This document shows positions 18,201-25,517 of a stretch of 64,000 bases of DNA, piece by piece (within the stretch, counting starts at the first letter, position 1; every line of letters starts with the position of its first letter). Position numbers and translations under genes: made by a program. Location: contig CANQWM010000006.1 of assembly GCA_947627535.1 (NCBI GenBank), positions 53,907 through 117,906 of the forward strand, in the 5' to 3' direction. This DNA is from an uncultured Acetatifactor sp. Lineage in GTDB: Bacteria > Bacillota > Clostridia > Lachnospirales > Lachnospiraceae. The notes beneath the pieces were generated by a model. The model was not told the DNA's origin, searched no databases, and saw nothing but the letters and a program-made list of their open reading frames with translations.

Positions 18201-18857
18201 TTAAGATTCCGTTTCTACTTCTCCCTCGCCTTCTTCCACAAGCTCCAGCTTGCTTACGGAAACCTCGAACGCCACTCTTTTTTCCACGTTCTCTTCGTCC
18301 AGCTTCTTCATATATTCACGGCTCTGAATCCGGCCCCACACGGCGCAGCGCTCGCCAACCTTGAAGTTGTTCGCGTAGCGGGCGTTTCTTCCCCAGCAGA
18401 TGCAGGGTATGTAGTCGGATTTCCCATAAGGCCGGTTCACTGCAAGCAAAAGATCCGCGATCTCCCTGCCCAGGGGCGTCTTGCGATAGATCGGCTCCTT
18501 GCAGATAAATCCGTCCAGAAAGATCTGATTTGTCTTAGAGCTCTCCTCCACCTCTTCCATAAAACTGATTTCTCTTGCAAATACAGACAACACCAGCCGG
18601 TTCCTGCGCTCCTCGTGGCGGTTGTAGGACCTGAACTGGCCTGACACACAGATCAGCGATCCCGTGTAATCTGCCGTCACATCCATCAGACGCTCTGATA
18701 CCATAACAGGAATGGTGTCATAGCTTTCGCTGAGGCGCTTGCACTTTACGTCCATCATGTAGAACCCTTCGCCGTAGATCTGGTGGCTGTAGGTAAAACC
18801 GCTGACGATCTCACCCATGACTGTTACTTGATTGTTTTCAATTACCTTATCTGTCAT
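18201..18857 (-). CDS. SSB-like protein with two OB-fold segments
   Basis: ATG at 18857 follows GAGAGG and replaces the frame start at 18989. The product has 218 residues. The N-terminal half (NNQVTVMGEIVSGFTYSHQ to LSVFAREISFMEE) and the C-terminal half (NQIFLDGFICKEPIYRKTPLGREIADLLLAVNRPYGKSDYIP in separate strands, WGRNARYANNFKVG) each look like an OB fold. The second is closest to bacterial SSB. The acidic tail EGEGEVETES resembles an SSB tail but lacks the terminal DDDIPF motif. It is probably an accessory single-strand DNA-binding protein, not the main SSB. Monocistronic. Confidence 0.8.
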   Translation of the reverse strand: MTDKVIENNQVTVMGEIVSGFTYSHQIYGEGFYMMDVKCKRLSESYDTIPVMVSERLMDVTADYTGSLICVSGQFRSYNRHEERRNRLVLSVFAREISFMEEVEESSKTNQIFLDGFICKEPIYRKTPLGREIADLLLAVNRPYGKSDYIPCICWGRNARYANNFKVGERCAVWGRIQSREYMKKLDEENVEKRVAFEVSVSKLELVEEGEGEVETES

Positions 18858-19668
18858 TTTTCCTCTCTTTCTGCCGTTTTTGCGGCTTGCAATCCAGGGG
18901 AATCCCAACGTCGGATTCCGAGGCGGAAGGCCTGATCCTTTCGCCCTGTTCTCCCGTCTTGTGCTTAAATCTTTTTCCGATGGATCCATGTAAGGACAAT
19001 CTTCTATGGATATAATTATTTATACTATATTTTTGAAGATTTTAGAACCCTTTTTCATCGCGCTAATCAGCATATTTCGTCATTTTTTCTCTCATTATTA
19101 CCGGATACTGCATCTTTCCCCAAAAAACAGGAAGCGGCTTTTCTCCGATCTGAACAGGAAAGCCGGTTCGGACAAGATTTTCCCCGGACCGGCTCGTGTC
19201 TTTTCTTCACTCACAACACATTGTTGGCGCTTTCCGTGCCCGTATCCTTTGTCCTATTGGAGAAGATCCATCCAGTTTCCGTCAACCTTCTGATAGGAAA
19301 ACTGTACGACTTCGTTTTGCCGCAGCGCCCTGCCCAGAAGGTCAGTATCTGGTTTTTCCCATCAAATCCTCTCAGCTCTTCGCCTGTTGTTTCGATATGA
19401 TTAATATATTTTATCACATCAGTATCAAAAAGTCCACGATTCCTCTAAATAAAATCTTATAATTCTATAAAAACTAACAAAAATATTGAACAGAAACAAG
19501 GCGGGAAAAGGGATAATAATTGTAGGAATGCCATAAAAAAGCAGAAAATCGTTGTCATCCCGGCCGCAACCCACTATAATGGATACGATAGAAATGCCTG
19601 TCATGTCAGAGGATACCGGAACCGGTCAAAGATGCCGGGATGGGAGACAGCACGGAAAGGACACAGCA
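18858..19668. other. intergenic region with decayed coding material
   Basis: This 0.8-kb gap separates the SSB-like gene from the divergent typA. Apart from the minus-strand remnant at 19254-19442, no supported gene was seen. Plus-strand frames at 19006-19293 and 19196-19462 lack ribosome-binding sites and recognisable sequence. The stretch 19440-19560 is AT-rich and probably holds the typA promoter, though no canonical pair could be fixed. Confidence 0.5.
19254..19442 (-). pseudogene. frameshifted remnant of a small unidentified gene
   Basis: Two adjoining minus frames read as protein: DTDVIKYINHIETTGEELRG upstream and, after a shift near 19350, DLLGRALRQNEVVQFSYQKV ending WMDLLQ and a stop at 19254. 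Neither frame has a start with a ribosome-binding site. The pattern suggests a single gene broken by an indel. The family is not recognised. Confidence 0.3.
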
Positions 19669-21501
19669 ATGAGACAGAAAAGAGAAGACATAAGGAACGT
19701 GGCTATCATCGCCCATGTAGACCACGGCAAGACCACGCTGGTGGACGAGCTTTTGAAGCAGAGCGGGGTCTTCCGGGAGGGCCAGGAGGTGGCCGAGCGG
19801 GTCATGGACTCCGGCGACATTGAACGGGAGCGCGGCATCACCATCCTGTCCAAGAACACCGCCGTTACCTATAAAAATACAAAGATCAACATCATCGACA
19901 CACCGGGCCATGCCGATTTCGGCGGCGAAGTGGAACGGGTCTTAAAGATGGTGAACGGCGTTATTCTTGTGGTGGACGCTTTCGAGGGCGCCATGCCCCA
20001 GACAAAGTTCGTCCTGCGCAAGGCTCTGGAGCTGAAACTCCCCGTCATCGTCTGCATCAACAAGATCGACCGGCCGGAGGCCAGACCCGACGAGGTGGTG
20101 GACGAGGTCCTGGAGCTGTTCCTGGAGCTGGACGCCGACGATTCCCAGCTGGACTGCCCTTTCGTATTCGCTTCCGCCAAGACCGGCGTCGCCTCTCTCG
20201 ACTCCGGCGTTTTGGGTACAAGCATGGAACCTCTCTTTGAGACAATTCTCCAGTACATTCCGGCCCCCGAGGGCGACCCCGACGAGGGGACACAGGTTCT
20301 GATCAGCACCATCGATTACAATGAGTATGTGGGCCGGATCGGCGTGGGCAAGGTGGACAACGGCACCATCCGCGTAGGCCAGGAGGTTGTCATCTGCAAC
20401 CACCACGAGCCCGACAAACAGATCCGGGTAAAGGTGAGCAAGCTGTACGAATTTGACGGCCTGAACAAGGTAGAAGTAAAGGAAGCCGGAATCGGCTCTA
20501 TCGTGGCCATCTCCGGAATCAGCGACATCCACATCGGCGACACCCTCTGCTCTCCGGAGAACATAGCGCCCATTCCCTTCCAGAAGATCAGCGAACCTAC
20601 CATCGCCATGCAGTTTATGGTAAACGACTCTCCCCTCGCGGGACAGGAAGGCAAATTTGTAACCAGCCGCCACCTCCGGGACAGACTCTTCCGGGAGCTG
20701 AACACCGACGTCTCCCTGCGGGTGGAAGAGACGGACACCACCGAGTGTTTCAAGGTCTCCGGCCGGGGCGAGCTGCACCTCTCCGTGCTCATTGAAAGCA
20801 TGAGACGGGAGGGCTACGAATTTGCCGTCAGCAAGGCGGAGGTTCTCTACCACACGGACGAAAACGGAAAACGCACGGAGCCCATGGAGCTTTGCTACAT
20901 TGACGTTCCCAACGAATTTTCCGGAGCCGTCATCGAAAAGCTGGGCCAGAGAAAGGGCGAGCTGAGAAACATGGGAAGCATCTCCGGCGGGACCTATACC
21001 CGGCTTGAGTTTTCCATCCCCGCCAGAGGCCTGATCGGCTACCGGGGAGAATTTCTCACCGACACCAAGGGAAACGGTATCATGAACACCGTATTTGACG
21101 GCTACGCGCCGTACAAGGGTGACATCCAGTACCGCAAGCAGGGCTCCCTGATTGCCTTTGAAGCCGGAGAAGCCATCACCTACGGCCTGTTCAACGCCCA
21201 GGAACGGGGCGCCCTCTTCATCGGTCCCGGCGAGAAGGTTTACGCCGGCATGGTGGTTGGCCAGACCGGCAGGAGCGAGGATATCGAGGTCAATGTATGC
21301 AAAAAGAAACAGCTGACCAACACCCGTTCCTCCAGCGCGGACGAAGCGCTTCGGCTGACGCCGCCAAAGATTCTTTCTCTGGAACAGGCGCTGGACTTTA
21401 TCGACACGGACGAGCTGCTGGAGGTGACGCCTCATTCTCTGCGCATCCGCAAAAAGATTCTGGATCCTACTCTCAGAAAGCGGGCGGCCATGAGAAAATA
21501 A
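19669..21501 (+). CDS. typA: translational GTPase TypA/BipA
   Basis: ATG at 19669, eight bases after AAAGG, is preferred over the frame start at 19552. The 610-residue protein has all EF-Tu-class G motifs ([31 protein letters not shown]), the beta-barrel domain, the EF-G-like domain with [12 protein letters not shown], and the C-terminal BipA domain ending in LRKRAAMRK. TypA acts on the ribosome during stress and cold adaptation. Its stop codon is one base from a fragment of the spoIVB 3' end on the other strand. Confidence 0.97.
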   Translation: MRQKREDIRNVAIIAHVDHGKTTLVDELLKQSGVFREGQEVAERVMDSGDIERERGITILSKNTAVTYKNTKINIIDTPGHADFGGEVERVLKMVNGVILVVDAFEGAMPQTKFVLRKALELKLPVIVCINKIDRPEARPDEVVDEVLELFLELDADDSQLDCPFVFASAKTGVASLDSGVLGTSMEPLFETILQYIPAPEGDPDEGTQVLISTIDYNEYVGRIGVGKVDNGTIRVGQEVVICNHHEPDKQIRVKVSKLYEFDGLNKVEVKEAGIGSIVAISGISDIHIGDTLCSPENIAPIPFQKISEPTIAMQFMVNDSPLAGQEGKFVTSRHLRDRLFRELNTDVSLRVEETDTTECFKVSGRGELHLSVLIESMRREGYEFAVSKAEVLYHTDENGKRTEPMELCYIDVPNEFSGAVIEKLGQRKGELRNMGSISGGTYTRLEFSIPARGLIGYRGEFLTDTKGNGIMNTVFDGYAPYKGDIQYRKQGSLIAFEAGEAITYGLFNAQERGALFIGPGEKVYAGMVVGQTGRSEDIEVNVCKKKQLTNTRSSSADEALRLTPPKILSLEQALDFIDTDELLEVTPHSLRIRKKILDPTLRKRAAMRK

Positions 21502-21504
21502 CTC

Positions 21505-21618
21505 AATGCTCCGGCATGTTTTCAATAAATATCCCGTATCCTCTGGCGCTGTCCTGGACAAGAACGTGGGTGACGGCGCCGATGATCTTCCCGTCCTGGA
21601 TGATGGGGCTGCCGCTCA
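21505..21618 (-). repeat. displaced copy of the spoIVB 3' end (repeat A)
   Basis: These 114 bases match 25520-25633, the last 37 codons of spoIVB, with only three differences, all silent except Leu to Pro three residues before the stop. Read on the minus strand it encodes [15 protein letters not shown]...[10 protein letters not shown] then TGA. Homology begins abruptly at the Ser of the SGSP motif and stops at the stop codon. The two copies are direct repeats that bracket 3.9 kb of accessory genes. It could be the original spoIVB end displaced by an insertion, or a remnant of a second spoIVB. Confidence 0.9.
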
Positions 21619-22886
21619 GGGACCTGTCCCGGTCCACTTCGCAACGGCGCTTACCGCGGCAAATATGGAAATGGAAAAAATCTTATTTGTAAACATCCAA
21701 TGCTGCTCGGAATGATTCTGAGTCACAAGGAACCATGCAAATGGAAACAACGCCACAATACCGATCACCAGGGCCGTTTTCCACCGTTCCTTTTTCAGTT
21801 CCGAACGATTTTTCCACAAAAACAGAAAACAGCCTGCAGCAATCCCCATACAGAGCAGGGCATACGGCCAGTTCAGATAAACGCTGAGGTTCTTTTGCAG
21901 TATATATAAAAACCCGGTTAAAAACGATTTTGATTCTGCCACACTGGTTCTGGTCTCCAGCGTGCCGAGGGCATCACGAATCACATTTCCGCCTGTCAGC
22001 ACGTCCGTAAAAATCCATTTCCACGCCCAGAGTCCCAGATATCCAATCCCCCACTCCGCACTGTACCCCCCCAGACGGCCCAGAGCTTTCTTCCACTGAC
22101 ATTTCCCAGATAAAGCGCCGTTACGAGGGGAAATCCCAATGTCACCAAAGGATAGGTTAGAAAATCAAAATACGCTGTCGCCGCGCCGGCAATCAGAAAA
22201 AATTCGCCGTAATGATGTGTCTTTATGAGTTTATCATGCAGGGCCTGCTGTAACAGCAAGATCGCTGCGAGCAAATAAAAACAAATGCTCAATGACAGAG
22301 AAAAATAGAGATTAAAAAAGTACAGGAAAGGCAGGGACACCAAAAATGCAATTCCCAAAGCTCCTGCTCCTTTCTTCACATACCCCATTACCAAAAATCC
22401 TACCAGGATCAGCTGGACCGCTGACGCCAGCACACGGAGAGAATTAACACTGAGCAGCAATAAAAGAGGCTTCAGGATCACAAGGTATCCATGCCAGTAT
22501 CTTGCGTATTGTACTTCTCTGGGCTGGGGGATAAATTCCAGATAGTCTCTTAAAGAATATCCCGGCGCCCAGCCCTCACCAGTGGAGCTTTCGCCGCGGT
22601 ACATATACAGAACCCTGCTTAACAGGGAATGCTCCTTGTTTTCATAAACAGCATGTTCCAGCATCAGACAATCTGTAAAATTTCCTGTCAGCGTTGCCGG
22701 ATATCCTTCAATAATACCGGTATCTTTAAAGTCCTGCTCTATCATCGAAAGAGAATTTCTCACATGTACCCGCATAGGCTCTACAGGGAGGCAGTACACC
22801 AATAACAGCGCCGCAAGCCCCAGCACAGCTCCAAAAAACAGTATGAGAAAATGTTCCACCGTCTTACGTAAAATTTTTTTAATCAT
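21616..22886 (-). pseudogene. multi-pass membrane protein split by a frameshift in a G7 run
   Basis: The N-terminal frame (22886 to 21996) starts at an ATG after AAAGGAG. It has a membrane helix, an external loop of about 110 residues, and at least six further helices. A second frame (to 21616) continues the hydrophobic pattern (LGLWAWKWIFTDVLTGGNVI, then more helices). The frames join if the run of seven C at 22066-22072 (G on the coding strand) had eight or five bases. The reunited product would be about 423 residues. The stop codon lies inside spoIVB repeat A, so the true C-terminus may be lost. Family: hypothetical polytopic membrane protein of Lachnospiraceae type. Confidence 0.6.
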
Positions 22887-23080
22887 AGTACTCCTTTATC
22901 TCCCGCATCCGTTCCATCTGCGCCACCGAGAACGGACACCGGCTGTTGCAATGACCACAGCCAATGCAGTCGGCGGCATTCTTTTCCAACGCCCGATAAT
23001 GTTCTCTCGCCATATCGTCCCCGATCTTTGCCAGATCATAGAATTTATTCACGGCACCGATGTCTATTCCGGCAGGAAAT
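22879..23080 (-). pseudogene. C-terminal tail of an aldo/keto reductase with 4Fe-4S motif
   Basis: The segment reads PAGIDIGAVNKFYDLA, HYRALEKNAADCIGCGHC and NSRCPFSVAQMERMREIK. The pattern CxxCxxCxxxCP-like cysteines plus the ending matches the ferredoxin-like tail found on a subgroup of Clostridia aldo/keto reductases. The catalytic barrel is missing. The frame continues upstream through unrelated sequence overlapping the DUF3791 gene, so it is a truncated remnant, not a small ferredoxin. Confidence 0.65.
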
Positions 23081-23116
23081 CTCCATTCCACAGCTACTGT
23101 GTATAACCGCACCCAC

Positions 23117-23371
23117 TTATTCCTGGTACTCATCATCTTTTATATCTTGCCCTGATTCTCTTTTTGCCTCCCGATACTCCTCCCATAAATCCTGCGCCAG
23201 ATAATCGTCGCTCATACAGTGGAGATCAGATACCCCGTCCCGTATCAGTTCACGCTCCGTTGAACGATAGAAAAATTCCATCGCTTCTCTCACCGTGAAA
23301 CCCGCGATCTCAGCAAACTTTAAAATGACCCGCCCATATTTTATTTGCAGCAGCGTAGCGTTCGCCTTCAT
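23117..23371 (-). CDS. DUF3791-family protein, distal copy
   Basis: This 84-residue protein has the DUF3791 pattern: an N-terminal amphipathic helix (YGRVILKFAEIAGFTVREAM), FFYRSTERELIRDGVSDLHC, then SDDYLAQDLWEEY. Its ATG overlaps the stop of the DUF3990 gene by four bases (23368-23371), so the two are coupled. DUF3791 proteins have no established activity and very often accompany DUF3990. A role as neutralising partner of a DUF3990 toxin is inference. Confidence 0.8.
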   Translation of the reverse strand: MKANATLLQIKYGRVILKFAEIAGFTVREAMEFFYRSTERELIRDGVSDLHCMSDDYLAQDLWEEYREAKRESGQDIKDDEYQE

Positions 23372-23841
23372 ATGTGATAACTCCTCTCAAATTTCAAATA
23401 TCTGTCCAAAACCTCCTGCCTGCGGAAACAAATCTGCAGATTCGGCTTTTCCATTTTCAGTCTTCCAATCGCTTCCGTGCGGCTGATCAGATGTTCAAAA
23501 TATAATTCAATCGTGTCAAAGACACGGTCATCTGCCACGCCGCCGATCACAATATCATAATTGGATTCGTACTGTCCCGAACGGCACTGCGAGACAAAAT
23601 CCAGCCATTCTTCCGAATAGGCTGCAAATCGTTTGATACAGCAGTTCTCAAATGCCATTTCATCCAACATATACACGGAAACAATCCCCTGTTTTCCTCT
23701 TCTGGCAAACTTTTTACACCAGTTTCGTGCCTGCTCCTCTATTGGCGTTGTATAGAAACCGGCTCCAAAATCCACTTCTTTTCTGGAATGTACAACATCC
23801 GGCTTTGCAATCTCTCTGTCTGAACCGTGGAATAGGATCAT
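23368..23841 (-). CDS. DUF3990 protein, possible ADP-ribosyltransferase-fold toxin
   Basis: The 157-residue product begins MILFHGSDREIAKPDVVHS and continues with DFGAGFYTTPIEEQARNWC. The HGS strand and the GFYTT motif followed by a helix match the His and Tyr positions of H-Y-E type ADP-ribosyltransferase folds, the clan in which DUF3990 is placed. NYDIVIGGVADD is the other conserved family segment; the third catalytic position is not certain. It is fused by four-base overlaps to a DUF3791 gene on each side. The pattern suggests a toxin flanked by two small partners. No activity has been shown to my knowledge. Confidence 0.75.
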   Translation of the reverse strand: MILFHGSDREIAKPDVVHSRKEVDFGAGFYTTPIEEQARNWCKKFARRGKQGIVSVYMLDEMAFENCCIKRFAAYSEEWLDFVSQCRSGQYESNYDIVIGGVADDRVFDTIELYFEHLISRTEAIGRLKMEKPNLQICFRRQEVLDRYLKFERSYHI

Positions 23842-24095
23842 AACGCCACTCCTTTTTCTTGCATCAGTTCTGCTAGATCATTTACAATATAATCTTTTCC
23901 CTGCGTGTGAAGCGCATCATAACAGGGAATAATATACCCCTCCAAAATATCACTGTTTTTCGTAAATGCGGTATAAACAACAGCGGCATCCACGCCGAAA
24001 TGCTGCGCCACATTTTCGATACAGAAAATGGCAAACGCCGTCTCTTCTTTTGTGTAATCTTCAATGGGTTTTAAGGACATATCTTTGATCTGCAT
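23838..24095 (-). CDS. DUF3791-family protein, proximal copy
   Basis: The 85-residue protein starts at an ATG seven bases after AAGGA. It carries the second DUF3791 subtype: EETAFAIFCIENVAQHFGVD, AVVYTAFTKNSDILEGYIIP, CYDALHTQGKDYIVNDL. It overlaps DUF3990 by four bases. It is the first gene of the three-gene operon and differs clearly from the distal copy, so the two are not a recent duplication. Confidence 0.8.
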   Translation of the reverse strand: MQIKDMSLKPIEDYTKEETAFAIFCIENVAQHFGVDAAVVYTAFTKNSDILEGYIIPCYDALHTQGKDYIVNDLAELMQEKGVAL

Positions 24096-24199
24096 AGTGA
24101 AATCCTTCCGCTGCTTTACCAGATTCCTTCTAAGCCCTGCCAGAGTTTTTTCAGCGTCTAACAGGCTGTCTCTCTTTTCATACTCTTCTTCTGTATCCT
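24096..24199 (-). other. in-frame, coding-like leader of the DUF3791 gene
   Basis: The DUF3791 frame stays open upstream for 34 codons to a TAG near 24199 and reads as a charged helix (EEEYEKRDSLLDAEKTLAGL). There is no ATG, GTG or TTG in frame. It may be the residue of a longer N-terminus or of an upstream gene that lost its start. A TATGAT box at 24205-24200 lies just upstream. Confidence 0.4.
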
Positions 24200-24215
24200 A
24201 TCATACCACTATTTT

Positions 24216-24259
24216 TCTATAATTACCATATGATACATCTACAATTACCACATGATACA
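24216..24259 (-). repeat. perfectly adjacent tandem pair of 22-bp repeats (candidate operator)
   Basis: Units at 24216-24237 and 24238-24259 differ at only two positions (both T/C). Each holds ATTACCA and ATGATACA cores. A period of 22 bp is about two helical turns, so a protein could bind both on one face. They lie immediately upstream of a TATGAT box and the DUF3791-DUF3990-DUF3791 genes. This fits autoregulation, but no binding protein is identified. Confidence 0.6.
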
Positions 24260-24323
24260 TTTAACTGTTTATAAAAAAGCAGGAACTCTCTCGAATCTCT
24301 GCTCTCATAGCTGTTCTTTGTCG

Positions 24324-24440
24324 TTATTCCATTCTAAATTCCTCTGCCTCTTCATCTGTAAGCGGTCTGCCTAGGTATAGCATATTTTGCTGCACCAATT
24401 CTTAACGAATTATTGTCTGCCTCTTGCATGCTCATATTAA
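24324..24440 (-). pseudogene. frameshifted small gene remnant
   Basis: Just downstream of the PIN-toxin gene, one minus frame reads MSMQEADNNSLR. After an indel near the junction, another reads ELVQQNMLYLGRPLTDEEAE ending FRME and a TAA at 24324. Joined, they would give a protein of about 37 residues. There is no clear ribosome-binding site. Family not recognised. Together with 24260-24323, which shows nothing else, it fills the gap between the two gene clusters. Confidence 0.4.
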
Positions 24441-24448
24441 ACTGCTGC

Positions 24449-24877
24449 TTATCTATCTGTATCTTCCCCTTCTTGTATAATTTTCATCATCTCAGCCGGG
24501 GTAACAATAAAGTCCCTAATCGGATAATGTTTCTGGTTTCCTGTTACTAAATATGCATCATTATCCCGCTTTTCCATAGCTACCTCATAAAAAATCAAAT
24601 CATCCATATCAACCAAAATTTCTCCTGAAGGCTGTGGAAAAACCTCTATTCCAAACTTTTTAATCGCTGTCAACACCATCTGTATAGATTTTTCTTTAAA
24701 ACAAAACTTATCTCGGTGTAACACTTCGTTATACTCAACTAAAATCTCACTATGATACAGAGGAACAATTATACCATCAAAAATTGCCTTCATCACTTTT
24801 ACAGTCGCAACATCACTATTTTTTGATAGCAAAGCAGATATAAACACATTGGTGTCAATTACCGCATAATATATCAT
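24449..24877 (-). CDS. PIN-domain toxin, putative VapC-like ribonuclease
   Basis: ATG at 24877 (after GAGG) is chosen over the frame start at 24925. The 142-residue protein has the PIN-fold acidic residues: Asp in YAVIDTNVFISALL, Glu in LVEYNEVLHR, and Asp in VAMEKRDNDAYLVTGNQKHY. It belongs to the PIN family of putative toxins (COG1569/TIGR00305 type), which cleave RNA with a bound metal. It overlaps the antitoxin gene by 23 bases and is transcribed after it, the usual toxin-antitoxin order. Confidence 0.85.
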   Translation of the reverse strand: MIYYAVIDTNVFISALLSKNSDVATVKVMKAIFDGIIVPLYHSEILVEYNEVLHRDKFCFKEKSIQMVLTAIKKFGIEVFPQPSGEILVDMDDLIFYEVAMEKRDNDAYLVTGNQKHYPIRDFIVTPAEMMKIIQEGEDTDR

Positions 24878-25181
24878 GCTGTTGCCTCTTTTCCCTTTCT
24901 GCTCTTGCCGCCGATATTTCTTCATTAATTTCTTCTAATGTCATCTCTGGAAGATCACTGGCTTGCGCCCGCAGATCGTCAAAAGCTCTCATTGCTTCAG
25001 CTCTTGTAACCGTATTCTCTGTAAGCCTTACATCAAACGGAACTCCTTTGACCATTCTACTTTTATTCATAAACATACGTAATGCTGTAGGTAAGTCCAT
25101 CCCAAGAGATTCATATATTTCTGTCACTTCCTGTTTTAATGCTTTATCTGCACGAAACTGAATCAATACCTGTTCTGCCAT
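24855..25181 (-). CDS. RelB/DinJ-type antitoxin
   Basis: ATG at 25181 follows GGAGG. The 108-residue protein starts with the ribbon-helix-helix domain of RelB/DinJ antitoxins (VLIQFRADKALKQEVTEIY, SLGMDLPTALRMFMNKS, GVPFDVRL). A charged C-terminal helix follows (DLPEMTLEEINEEISAAR) that would wrap the toxin. It should bind its own promoter and neutralise the PIN toxin encoded next. RelB-type antitoxins are classically paired with RelE/YafQ-type toxins, so pairing with a PIN toxin is a mixed combination. Confidence 0.85.
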   Translation of the reverse strand: MAEQVLIQFRADKALKQEVTEIYESLGMDLPTALRMFMNKSRMVKGVPFDVRLTENTVTRAEAMRAFDDLRAQASDLPEMTLEEINEEISAARAEREKRQQHDILCGN

Positions 25182-25233
25182 AATATGCCTCCATTTCACT
25201 TCATATAGTAGTTGTTTTGCAGTTGTTTATATT

Positions 25234-25262
25234 ATTATATACCTAATATGGAATTCTATCAA
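25234..25262 (-). promoter_or_regulatory. sigma-A promoter of the antitoxin-toxin operon
   Basis: On the minus strand TTGATA (25262-25257) and a perfect TATAAT (25239-25234) are 17 bases apart, about 55 bases before the antitoxin ATG. Near-repeats AACAACTG and AACAACTA in the interval are possible operator half-sites. Confidence 0.75.
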
Positions 25263-25350
25263 GAAAATCAGAGAATCTTTCAGCAAAAAATGGAGAGAGC
25301 ATTTTACAGTTCCCCAACAAAATTATAAACAATCCACACTTCCGGTATCT

Positions 25351-25511
25351 TTATACCGCCAATTTGACCTGCACTGCATCGGAGGAGTACACCCCATTTT
25401 TCTGTTTGCCGGCATAGGGCGCAAAAAAGCTCCATTTAACGGCTTCCTCCGTGCTTAAGTCTAACGATTTCACCAAGTGCAGAAAAATCTCTTCACAGAA
25501 AGAAAATATGC
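25351..25511 (-). pseudogene. C-terminal remnant between the island and spoIVB
   Basis: An open minus frame beginning near the spoIVB stop reads FCEEIFLHLVKSLDLSTEEA, then SFFAPYAGKQKNGVYSSDAV, and ends VKLAV with TAA at 25351. It looks like genuine protein but has no start. It may be the tail of a gene cut when the island formed. It is not the C-terminus of Spo0A, the gene expected here. The stretch 25263-25350 shows nothing else. Confidence 0.4.
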
Positions 25512-25517
25512 CAGAGC

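Noticed and set aside
19942..21561. 539-codon open minus-strand frame across typA
   Set aside because: Antisense shadow of typA, which has all GTPase motifs; composition (His, Leu, Val, Gly) is typical of such shadows.
25351..25511. Truncated spo0A
   Set aside because: The peptide lacks the Spo0A DNA-binding domain sequence; it does not match the expected C-terminus.
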